The notes under the pieces were generated by a model that saw nothing but the letters and a program-made list of their open reading frames with translations, did not search any database and was not told where the DNA came from. Shown here piece by piece: positions 20,194 to 32,200 of a DNA stretch of 64,000 nucleotides (the stretch's first letter is position 1; each line of letters starts with the position of its first letter). Origin of the DNA: Smittia aterrima. Its lineage: Eukaryota > Arthropoda > Insecta > Diptera > Chironomidae. A program made the translations under genes and the position numbers. The stretch spans positions 25,482,001-25,546,000 of the forward strand of contig CP093831.1 of NCBI GenBank assembly GCA_033063855.1. Direction: 5' to 3'.

Positions 20194-21101
20194 AGAACTT
20201 TCTTTTTGTCAATTTCGAGTGAAAAATCTTTTTATTTCGTTTAGAGAAAAATTTCTTTTGCTCTTAACGAAGAAATTATCGACTCAAGCTACTGAACTTG
20301 AATTTCTAATAAATCTTAGCCCTCAAAGTCAACAGTAGCTTCACCAATGAGTCAAGGCAGTAAATCACGTTATTTGTTGCTGCGCAAATTGTTTAAATAT
20401 TGGATTGCACATGCCAAAGCATAAATTACCGAACGACATGCAGTAAAGAAACAAAGTGCAACCTTGAAGTAAAGCGAAGCAGTTTATAATTCTCCTTCAA
20501 AGCCCGCCATCTGGACAAATCAACAGCTCAAGTGTTTTATTGATATTTTATTGCGCCAAGCGAGTTTTTAAAAGCCAGCAGCCTACAATTATTATTATTA
20601 CGACTGTTTAAGATTTAAAATGCCCGGAATATCTTCAAGAAATAAACTTTATTGTAAAACAATTTGCGCAAAGTAATTTTTTCGTTTGACGTCGACCGCA
20701 GAAATTCTCCGTTTCAGTTGCAGTTCTAATTTGTTGACGTAATTTTAATTCGTTATAGCAATCAATGAGTCAAGAGACAATCAGACATCAAGGCACCAAT
20801 CTCCGGTGAAGTATTTGCTTCTTAAATCTCTATAACGAATTGTTCACGTTCCAAGAACGAAGTTTATCGTAATTTAGCTCTCATTACAATAAAGTCTATC
20901 ATTAAACTGGCACTTGCAGCATAGCGAAAATAATTATAGGTTTGTATTGCATGCCGCAACTTGCGGACTTTGTTAAAGGGTTTCCTTCCTCTCTTTCACG
21001 TTGAGAAAAAATATTTATTGATCGATTGTGGGAATTAAATTTCGTTCACGAGGCTCGCCGTAGTTTAGCCAAACATAAAAAGAGTTGAAATGAGCTTCAA
21101 T
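20194..21101. other. Non-coding spacer between tRNA-Val genes
   Basis: AT-rich sequence without an open frame of interest. It contains no further tRNA. Confidence 0.6.
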
Positions 21102-21174
21102 GTCTTCGTAGTCTAGGGGTTATGACGCGGGTTTAACACACCCGAGGTCCCCGGTTCGAGACCGGGCGAAGACA
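21102..21174 (+). tRNA. tRNA-Val: tRNA-Val (AAC), copy 2
   Basis: Identical to copy 1 over 73 bases and in the same orientation, followed by a T9 terminator. The flanks are not obviously similar beyond a few bases. Confidence 0.95.
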
Positions 21175-24100
21175 GTGCTTAACTTTTTTTTTGCAATTTT
21201 TATCTCGAAGACAAATCGTTTGATTTTAATTTCATGGATCATTGACTTGCAATAAAACTGAATCAATCATTTCTCTAATGCACTTTAACACGATCGTGTC
21301 ATAAAATAAAGTGTGATTTGCACATGTGACTCGTCTTTCTTGTCGGTCATCATTCATTTGAGGGTTTTTATGTGTTTTGGCCAAAAATCCATGTCGAAGC
21401 ATATTTCACTCTCACGATGAATGCAAATGCTGCATGACATGAAGTTTTCCGTCTGCTGCCGCCTCCGCAAAGAAAACTGTCGAAGAGACAAATCATGGAA
21501 ATTAAAAGTAATCTTTTGAAATGGATCTCGAGTCTTAATTTGAGTTTGTCATTCACTTTTATTTAGTTAACACGTGTCCCCGGAGAGAGAGTGAGGAAAT
21601 CCAGAAAATGAACTTGACATCCCTCGGAAGACTTTTCTTCTCCAAATTATAATTTTATTTATCGTTCTCATGAAGCGGAAAATTCCTCGGATCGCGTCGC
21701 ACTTCTTAACGCGTATCAATCAACGTCTTTTATCTAAATTAAAATACTTTTTTTTCAATTCCACCCTCGACGAATGTCTCAAAGTATAAACAACAAACGA
21801 TCGAAACCAACCCCTCTAATTATGATAGAAACACACAAAAATATTCAAAGAATTCCTAAGACGAGCTCTTACAATTGTCACCGATTTTTCAAAGCAATCA
21901 ACTTGCCCACAGAAATTTCAAAAACTCGAAGAGAATGAAAGTAATTTCTGGAGCGAGAGCTCGAGCTGTAAACAGAAGATTTTAATGAAAAACAAACTGC
22001 AATTTCCAGAAAAGAAACGAGAAGGTCTCCCGCAGAGATCAAAATAATACATCACAGAATATTTTACGGAAAAGCGCCAAAGAGGAAAAGAAGAAACAGA
22101 AACCGAACGAAACACATTTCAATGGGCGATCTATAAATAGTCAAAGCAATGTGATCAAATAGATGGAATGAATGAGAGGTCTACGACAGCTCATCTTAAT
22201 CTTGAACAAAGGGAACTGTCCGGAAATTTCATTCCACTCGAATGTTTTAATTCAATGGGCGTGTGTCTGACGTAATTGTCAAACAACTCCCAAAGTCTAC
22301 TCCAGAAGTCGTCGATTACTCTCGCAACGAATAAATTTATCTAATTTTTTTAACACTTTAAGAATTTTCAATTTTCCGCTTTCTGCTTTGGTCATTACGA
22401 GGCATCAGATTAATTACTCTGTCATAAATAAATTGTTTCAACTTGAGAGAGAAATGATTGAAGATTCCGAAGGAGAACTAATGTGATTTCTTCTTATCTG
22501 ATTGCATTAAAGTAATGAGATTTTATTGTTATGAAAAGAATTTTTCTATTCTGATTAATGATGTTGCAAATATTTTTCGGCTGTGACAAAACTCCAATAA
22601 TCACAATTAATCAAATCTGATTGATTTTCATTTCATTCTTCTCGAGTTTCCACGACGCAATTGAAATAGTTTTCCATTTACAGAAATTCTCCTTCGAAAA
22701 AGGTGAATTGTGATACACATGACAGCATTCAAATGGATTTAGAAGTCTACGTGCTCTCGTTACTTAACAAATCTCACATAAGCTTCGAACGAATGTGTTT
22801 CCGTTGATTGAACAAATTGTGCAGTTTTTCCTTTCGTCACCACTTTAAATAAATTAAAAGTTTCACACTCTCTCTCGTCTCTCGTTCATTTCATGAACAA
22901 ATCAAATCGAAGGAATTTTCCGTGTTTCCTTCAATTGATGAGCAAACATTGAGTTAAGAATTGTAAAGCTTGTTAGAGTTAGGGTTAACCATGAATTGAG
23001 AATTTCTGTTGCATTAACCCTTTCAACATGATTGTGATTTCTATTTATTCTAAAAGAGCCCGTAAGTGGAAGGGAGAGAGGGACTAACTGGTAACGTCTT
23101 TGTGTCTAAGGTAGCAAGAATAGTTTTCCTTCCTAATCCTTTTCAGAAACTCTCGAAAGAGTGCTAAAAGTTTATCGAACAAGACGTTGAGCTAGCTCCG
23201 AGCGTAACCAAATTTAATTTGTACAAGGAAACGTCTTTACAACTTTTATTGACTCGCCACAGAAAATTTTGATTAAATGGAGAACGAGAATTTCTCGAAA
23301 ATCAAAACTCTACCAACCGCAGTCAACTTAATTAAATTTGACTGAATCTCGACGGGAAATTAAATGGAAAATTTTCATTTCACTTAATTTTCATTGAAGC
23401 GTTCGCTTCGATTTTGAGTTTCAGATAAAAAGCGATCAATCATTTCACTCTGACACAGAAATATCAATGGCAATTTCAACTTCTTGTCATAACCAGTGAG
23501 AGATTGGATTTCCCGAGAGATTTCGCGAGAAGAAACTTTGTATAAAAATCGATTAAAGTCAAATTCGTTGGCCAACGAGAGAAATCTTGAATTAAAATCA
23601 ATCAAGAAAATTAATGACTGTCGGCGAAATTCATTTGGAAGTGAAACAATGAAACTCTGAGTGTCTCTAGTGAATTGAAAAATCAAACCATAAAAGACTT
23701 CCGCGCCCACAATTTTCCTTCGTCTCTATCTCAAAAAGCCGACGAAACCGATTTGATTAATGATTCGTCCACGAGATGAACGTTCTCCGCACAAAATTAG
23801 AAATAAATGAGAATAAGTAAAAGAGCAACTTCACTTAAACTATTCATTAACAATCGAAAGAGTCGGGAAAAGCGTTTGATGAATAATTGAAATTGGAATT
23901 TAATTAATGGAAATCAAGAAGCGAAGGAGTGAGATGTCAAAGGAGAAAATGACTTCGCCTCCCTTCTCCGCGTCTCTCCTCGTCTCGGATACAAATGAAG
24001 TGTCAAATGTCAAGAGTGTAAAACTCATTAAAGTAACATAAAACAGCAAAACGAGAAAAGGAAGAAATTATGTTCGACAAAAGAGCGTGGGCGGAGGGAG

Positions 24101-27100
24101 AAAAGTGTCTGCTTATTTAAGTTCCACAAACAACACAAATAAACCGCAAGTCAAGTCTCTCCTCATATTAGTTTACTTTTTTCATTAATAAAATGTCATT
24201 GCAACATGTAAAATAATTTTCGATTCATCTGAGTTGAAGTTTAAAGAGAAACCGAGTCAAACAACTATAATTTCGTTTGATGATGGGTTCAGTCTCGCAC
24301 CCGACGCCATTCCCCCTGAAATGTGCGGTATCAAAGACGAGAGACGCCCAAAATATTTGACAGAACAATTAATAATAAAACAAAATTGAATTAGAGATAT
24401 TCTCGTCTCCTTTGTTTTCCTCATTCAAAGTGCTTCGAGCGAAAAAAAAGCGAAGCACGCACGTGTTTGTTGCATGTTTGAAGCCACGTGTGACAATCGA
24501 TGAATTTTTTGATTCACTTCACTCGAACAGTGTAGCGCTCTGTTGTGTTTCAATATTTGACGAATGGAATCTCTTTTTATTTACGAGGCCTGAGAACTGA
24601 GGAACAAAAACATTTTTTTGCTGGCGCGGAAAATTCGAATGAAATTCTCCTTCTCGAGCATTATGCATTATTATGTGTACTCGAGACTTAGGGGTGACCT
24701 GTGCTGCACGAACATTTGAATGACTTCGATGTCGACAACAACACAAAAGCAATTCAATCGAAGTAAAAACGCCACTTGTCGGGCGAGCGCGTCAATCACC
24801 GAAACATTTCGACAAACTTTTTCGCTTTTGTTGTTATAAGTTGGCATTGTTATCGCAAGACTCTCTTCGTCCTCGTCAATGTTTATCACAACACCCAGAA
24901 TTACAAAGAACGAAAAGTCATTAGTGTTGTGTTAGGAAAAGTTTTTTTTTTTCGTTTCCATCTAAATAAACAAATCTCTTGTTTGACTGTCGTGTGGGAG
25001 TGATTTCCTTTCATTTCGGTAAATGGATCTGCATCGACTAATTTGGAAAGTGTGCCAAAGCGATTGCTGTATCGAAAAAGTGGTTTCTCGCTCGAGTGAA
25101 ACGTCGAGAATCACGCTCCGGCGATTTTAATATCTCTCTCTGCGCAAAAAAACCACAAAATAGTTTTAAATTGTTTATGCAAATCTTTCTAAATGACATC
25201 ATCAGATAATCCGAGTAAAGCTGATTAAATTACACCGCAAAGCAATGCACGAGCTCTGGCGGTTCTTTAACGTTCTGATAATGATCACTCTCGAACTGAG
25301 TGTCCCGCTGATGTTCGAGGTAAATCAGCATGAGCAGGTAAATGACATTTTTGGTTTAGAAATTGATTCGATTGTTTGTAATTAGAATTTATAATTGGAT
25401 GCGTTAATCGAGATAGCGGCAGACGAGAACATCGCAGGTGCATGTTGAATAAAATAAAAGAGAAAATACTTATTAGTGTCAGCTAATAGCGATTATGACC
25501 CTTCGAAGCTTTTCCACATTTCCATGACATTCTCGAATTATTCAACAGAATTTTCTATAACAAAACAGTTTTTGTCATGATAATGTCGCTTCGCTCTTCG
25601 AATCAGCGTTGCGTGTTTTAATTAAATTAAAATTCTATTAGTTTGTTGCTGGGATTTTCCGTCGATGTCGTGGACATAACATGGAAAGTGGTTGTTAGAG
25701 TTTTCCATAATTTCCAAGTCTCGCGATGGTCAATCAATTTCACTTGAAATTCCACTTAACGAACGATTCGCGCTCAACTCAATCGTTATTCGATTATCGC
25801 ATGACATTCTCATATTCCGAAAGTGAATTATTGATGGAAGTTTTGTCCATTATCGTTCGTGATTTTAGCGAAGGATTTTCATAAAGTTGATTGACTCGTT
25901 AATGCGAATGAAATATTTATTTGCTGAGAAAGTTTTTCTTTACCTTTCGTAGTTTGAATGCAAAACATCGCAGCGGTGGTTGAAGTCGAGTGACTCTCGA
26001 AAATGTAAATGTCAAAGCACGAGCCACTTCAGCACATTTCCCATGAATCATGGAAGTGAAGAGGAAGGAAGCTCATACAAAACACAAACTAATTCCGTAA
26101 TTCACCGCAACATGAGGTATAATTAGATTTCTTTCAGAGCGTTCTCCTCTCCCTCCAGGACTCACAAATTTTTAAAAATTGTTATTAATTTACACCCTCA
26201 AAACTTTTTCTGGGAAGAAAAAATTCTTTAAAAATAGCATCACACGTGGCCTTTAAATAATTTTTCAATTTTTTGAATGAAATTTCAATTGAACGCAAAT
26301 TGTAGTTTAAATATCAACCAGTTGGTGGTCGTCGTTCGTTCACTTTTCTTGTCAATCATTTCCTGAAGAGTGCGTCAAACTGTTGATTAAAATAATTAAA
26401 GGATTTCTATTCAGAAATCAAGGAAATTTATTTCTCTTGAAGAAGAAAAGAGAAAAACAAAGTTTATTGACTTTTAAATAAATTGGAAAGAGTCAGATAA
26501 CGATTTGATAATCGCAAAAGGATTCTCAGATTTATTGCCGGGAAAATTTTCTGATTAAAACTTTATGACATAATTTTTATTTATTTCCGTTTATAGAGAA
26601 AGTTTTTTTTATTCAAATTTCGTTCCAAAGGAAATAAAAGTTGACGGGGAAGATTTACGAGTTGAACGGCGTGTGTTGTGTAGATCTCCCCCTTCTGACA
26701 TATGCAATGCAAATAAAAAAAAGAAGATATCGCGATTTGCTCTAACTCTATTTCAATAAAGAAAACGTTGCAGTAAATTCCTCGTCGACTTTGATGATAG
26801 CAAAAATATTTGTTCGATTCACCTCCAAATCAAAGAGACATGTGCACAGCAATTATTTTGATTTTTATCATCAAAAAGACTAAACGAGATGTACACAAAC
26901 ATTAAAAGGCAAAAGCAGAACCGAGTCAACAGAAACCTTTTCAATAATTTAATATTTTCCCTTTTCATTTTTTGTTTTCGGATAATGAACAGTGAGCGAG
27001 GTTATTCCTGTTCGCTTCATTGCCCAATTTGTAATGAGATATCCTCGAATGCAAGTCGAGGAGTGAGGTCTGCGTGCAAAGAACAAAGGAAACATGCAAA

Positions 27101-28154
27101 CCAAGGGGTAATTGCACAATTTGTTTGGTCAAGTAGATCATCAAATATTTCATCCTTCAACTGAATCCATCTTCGGTTGTGTAAACAACAAACATTTCTC
27201 CATAATTGAATGAATTCTCTTTTTATCTCAAGATCTGCCCGAAGGTATCAATCTCGTTTTAAGAGGAAATTGGATAAACAAATTCAATTCACAACTTTCC
27301 GATCAATCAATGCGAGCGCGTGGACTGAACGATAACTCATTTTACATTTTTACTTTGTTTGATTCAAATCTTTATTGGATTTCTTAGTTATCGAGCTCGC
27401 AATCTTGTTTTAGAATTCTCTCGAGTTGTGAACTTGAAGTGCAAAATTCGTCACTTCAGATTATTAACTGAAAGTGTCGCAAGAGCTCTGGCGATATGCT
27501 GGTCTCAATCCTTTGCTTCCCTTTTGATTAACGCGCATTTAATTAATTTTTTATGTAAATGAATTTGAACGGGTTCGAGCGAATGTGACACCGTCAGCGT
27601 AACCACAAACCCGCATCGACATTAAAAAATATTAATTTTTCGTTTCAATTTAAACGAATTTAGAAATTATCTTAATTAATTGATGTCACTCAGGGATCGT
27701 AATCTTAATCTAATTTTCATGAGTATCAACTTTATCGCTAGCGAGTGAGTTAGTGAGCTCACTCGAGCAGACGAGAGCTTCCTCATGTGACGGAACGTTT
27801 GGATCACCGACCAGATGTCAGCGATCAACGATTGAGTCCTCAGGAGATGAGATCATAATTGTTATGCATTGAAAAATGCAATTACACTCCCATCAAACCA
27901 TCTGGCGACGTCGAACATCAAAAACATATTTTTTTTTCGTGTGCTATGAAATTACGCATGTAAATTAAGTCTCGTAGAGCGCGAGCGATGTAACAATTAA
28001 AAAATAATTGAAAATTGCTTTTTTTTAATGAAAAAACAATCGACAAAGTGTTTGACAGTGGAAATTTTTAATATTTCACTTTGAAGCGCTCGCATAAATT
28101 TTTCGTCCAAGCGAAAATTGGATTTTTTTTGTTCGCCTCGCGAATCGATAATTA
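21175..28154. other. Long non-coding stretch, no gene recognised
   Basis: About 7 kb with only short, low-complexity open frames. I found no domain, conserved signal peptide, paired splice sites or tRNA. It could be intergenic or a large intron of a gene outside the window. Confidence 0.5.
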
Positions 28155-28244
28155 CAAAAGCTGTGATATCACTCGCTCGGCGAAATATCAAAGGAAATCT
28201 ATTTGATCAGAGATTTACATTGCTAATCAAACAAAGTGGAAGTC
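28155..28244 (+). repeat. 90-bp direct repeat, left copy
   Basis: Begins CAAAAGCTGTGATATCACTC and ends AAAGTGGAAGTC. It recurs at 29165..29254 with a single mismatch. The two copies bound a 920-base segment carrying the secreted coiled-coil gene. Confidence 0.9.
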
Positions 28245-28549
28245 AGACTTTGTTTTTAAATTTTGAGATAACAAGCCCCGACAGTAAGCGAATTTTAAGA
28301 TTGTTCGACCTCCCGGGCCGAAAGTCCCGGCTCCTAGCATACAAATAATTAAAAAATTGAATAATCTTTCATGTAGTTTCCAGAGGTCGACTCGTGTGTC
28401 AGCCAATTTGATAGCAGTTATTGTGCTTACAGAAATTGTAAATCACCCGACGACAAAACCACAAAAGTTCGCGATTAGAAATTTAAGATTTAAATTCATG
28501 AGGTTCGCATTCGCAGCTTCAGTTTGGTCTGAACCTTCAGTTAGAAAAC

Positions 28550-28972
28550 ATGGAGCTCTTTAAATATTTGCTGATTATTTGGTGCCTTCGCAGATGCGAC
28601 GGTTTACTGGACACAGAAAAGACGCAACAGAACTCAACCATTGAAAGCCTGAGAATTTTATTGGCAGAGGAAAAACTTTTACAAGGAAATCTCAAGCAAA
28701 ACGACAATTTTAGTGCCAACGAAACAAATGCATCACAAAAATGTTTAACGGATCTCTCAACGTGCAATAAACTCAATGAGGAAACTGCGATATTGAAAAT
28801 GGAAAAGGAAACGTTTGAAAGAGAGAATCTTGTTTTGTTAACAAACATAGCTTACCTGATGTCGACGATACAAAGACAGAAAAATGAAATTGAAGAGCTA
28901 CAGACTGACATCAGAGCAGATCGGTTAAAAATAGAGACTTTATTTAAGATATTGAACAATCTTAAATCGTGA
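28550..28972 (+). CDS. Secreted coiled-coil protein of unknown function
   Basis: A single exon of 140 codons. The N-terminus MELFKYLLIIWCLRRCDGLL looks like a signal peptide. The rest is hydrophilic, with two cysteines close together (SQKCLTDLSTCNK), candidate N-glycosylation sites (NQS/NET/NAS-like) and a long C-terminal coiled coil (about residues 75-138, rich in E, K, L, I heptads). A TATA-like TTTAAAT at 28489..28495 lies about 30 bases before an arthropod initiator TCAGTT (28519), and AATAAA follows at 29005..29010, so this looks like a complete intronless gene. No family is recognised. It is contained in a segment bounded by 90-bp direct repeats and may be a recent insertion. Salivary or silk-type secreted proteins can look like this, but that is a guess. 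Confidence 0.65.
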   Translation: MELFKYLLIIWCLRRCDGLLDTEKTQQNSTIESLRILLAEEKLLQGNLKQNDNFSANETNASQKCLTDLSTCNKLNEETAILKMEKETFERENLVLLTNIAYLMSTIQRQKNEIEELQTDIRADRLKIETLFKILNNLKS

Positions 28973-29164
28973 CATGTCCAAATCACTAGATGACAATTAG
29001 GGACAATAAACACTTCAAAAGTTACTAGAAAATATGAAGAAAATTACACAAGCACCTGTCGCTTTACAATAGATATTAAAATTCTTAAACCTAGTTGAAA
29101 AGTCTTTGTTATTTTTTATAAAATAATTTTTATATATTAATTTTATAGCGAGTAATTTTTTTTG

Positions 29165-29254
29165 CAAAAGCTGTGATATCACTCGCTCGGCGAAATATCA
29201 AAGAAAATCTATTTGATCAGAGATTTACATTGCTAATCAAACAAAGTGGAAGTC
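29165..29254 (+). repeat. 90-bp direct repeat, right copy
   Basis: Differs from 28155..28244 by one base. To its right the sequence continues into unrelated non-coding DNA. Confidence 0.9.
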
Positions 29255-32200
29255 TGTCGACCATAAATCACAAAGAAAATGAAGTCGAAGACTTATCGGA
29301 GGTTTTCTACAACCGCAGGCGACCACTTAAAGCTGCCGAGAAGCAGTTACGATTACCTGAATCATAAATATGTGTCCAATGATTTATTGCCTTCCCCTTC
29401 TCGAAATCTCGCACACGATTCACATCTTGCCAGTGTTTACAATTTATTTATCCTAATGCTGCTGCTCTCGGAGTCTTCTCTTTTTATTATGTGCAACATT
29501 TTGTGATTTTGCCACGTTAATCTCACATAAATAACTCGCATGACGGGGGATGATGCTTGGACGGAGAGACTCGGAGACTCCAACACAAACTACATTGTTT
29601 CTATCTCCCACCAAACACATTCGCTTCACAGGAATGTTCATGCAATATTAACACGTTCGATTGGATGACTGCGATTGCATGAATTTGAATTTATGAGAAT
29701 TAAATCCAAACGCTGTTGACTTATCAAAGAGAATTAAAGCTTCTGCTTGTTCGTAATGGAAAGCGATTAAAAGACAAAGTTGCGTTATTCGTTTGAGGGT
29801 TGATTGTCACGTAATTTCCAACTACACCCCGAACACTTTTTTTGTCTGCATCGCCCGAGGGCCTCAAAAACATAATATTTAATTAATTTTACACTGCGAG
29901 TGAGAGTGAAGCTTCTCCAGGATTTTTAAAATTGAAATTAAAATGCTTGACATCGAATGCATTTATTGGTCATTGATACTGCCAGCGCTTTTCACGTTTT
30001 TTTTCTACGTTCACCGAGTGCGTTCGACGTCTCCCCTCGTTCGATATTCAAATTATTACAAAATGTGTCATTTGCCCTGAAGTTAATAATGTTTGAGTGA
30101 TGGACAGCGAGTTGCTTAAATATTTATTCTCGCTGATGCATTGTTTGCGTTTGAAACTGCATTTTTATTGACTGCATGTTTGATTACTTTCCTTTTTTTG
30201 TTGTTGCTGTCTGTTGCGCCAATTTATTCATTTCGTGATTTCATTTTTTTTGTTTCGTTTGTTTGTCGATCAGCTTGGAACCATTTTTATTTCATTTGCA
30301 GCTCGGTTATCTGGAGTTTAATTAAAGCGAGAACAGAGAAACAATATCCTGCACTTGCAGCTCTTCTAAATGACATGAAAATTGTTTTGGAAAATTGAAT
30401 GCAGTCGCTTCCAATTATGTGATGATTCGAGGAAATGGGGGCGAGGATTTCTCTCTCTTAAACTAAAAGAAGAGATTTTCTGCTGATTCCGACGATTGCA
30501 TCAAGTTTCAGTCATAATGTGATTACCAAATGCAGAGAGCAACATGTTTTTGTCTTCTAATAAGCTGAAATCGATAGAACGAATGAGTCAATTTCCTCCT
30601 TCGACGTTTTCTTTATGTAATCGGAAGACCTTCGCTTTTGCTGATTCTGCTCGATTTTTCTGTCATCGACAGATTCAACTCCAATAAACATTTTCTCTCG
30701 ATTATTTACGAGGAACATTTGATTTTATTTTCTTTCTCTCCAGTTCACTTCGACAACAATTAAAATCACAAACAAATTTTTGGTTCACACGGAAACAAAG
30801 AAGAAATCATTTGCTGCGCCTTCTTAAGAAAGTCTTTGATTTCCAAGCAAAAAATATTTAAATACACTTGCGAGCTAATGACCGAAAAAAAGAGTTCCCC
30901 GCCGCACCTGAAATATCGACAGACACAAAAAAATATTAAAATATTTCCGCTCTGTTGGGTTTTGCGAAATTTAAAGGGTCAACTGAGCTATTTATGCAAA
31001 ATATGTAACATCTGAGTCTGCCAAATGTTTAGAATTAGTCAATAAATTCAAAGTCAACAAAGATAATGATCCGACAATAAAATTAGACATTTAAACACTT
31101 TTCTGTGTGTTGCGACATGTGTTTCGATTGTATCGTCGTCGACAAATATTTTCAACGCTCGGGTGAGTTTTCTCAAGACATTTCGTTGATTCCCTCAAGA
31201 CCAGTGACAAACCCCAAAAAAATTAAATTGAAGACTGTGAGAAATTATTTTTCTGTTTTGATTGCGTTTTCGTTTCGGCAAAGTCAGTGACGATGATGAA
31301 TTGAAAAACTCTCTCGGCGAGCCCGCATTGCGAACGCGAACATTTAAGGAAAAGTTCTGTTATTGCGAAATCTGAAACTCACTTTCCCCCTTCTCATCAC
31401 ATTAAAGTGCATTAAATTCTTGAGGCTTCAAATCAATAAAATAAATCATTTTTCAAAAAGGATTCACTCATTTTTCAAAAATAAAAAACATTTTTTTCTC
31501 GGCATTTTAAAAACTGCTGACGATCATCAATGTTTGACAGGCGAACCATTTAACTGAAATCCTTTTTTTTTTATTTGTCTGGTTTTAAACGATAGAAAGG
31601 ATTCGAGGATAGTTCGTGATCTGTCAGAATCTAATCCATTAAAGAAATGAAGATTAATTGAACGTTGATTGATTGCAACATGTAGCGAGTGAGAGAGAGA
31701 ACTTTAAAATGTCATCAGCACTTTCCACGGTTACGAAACAAACTCTTCATTTAAGAAGCTAATGAATGAATGAATAGAATCTATCGCTATAGCGAATAAT
31801 AGAACAAAAGGATCTTAATTCCGCAATCCCTCTCGACATGAATCGTTCAACAAGATAATGGCAAATCTTAATCATGTGTGCTCGCTCATTGTCTCGTCTT
31901 CGAAAGCCCTAATTATTCAAGGCTACTTTAACGACTATCATTTATTAATGAGGCTTTCTCGTAAATGATTTTCTCTCCTCACACTATTCGGTAAGTCTTC
32001 AGGATTTCCAACTCAACAGCTTCCAATGATTAATAATTTTACAATCCCCAAACATTATTCACATGCTTGGCTTTGCACAAAGAAAAACGTTTTTCATCAA
32101 GCGATAATATTTGCATGTACTATAATTAATCTTTCCATTATGTTATCTCTAGCTCTCTAGCTCTTTGGGTGAAATGACTTTCCTTTTTCTCGTCGTTTAG

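Noticed and set aside
30141..30398. 85-codon hydrophobic frame (+)
   Set aside because: No ATG start, T-rich composition explains the hydrophobicity, no splice or polyadenylation context.
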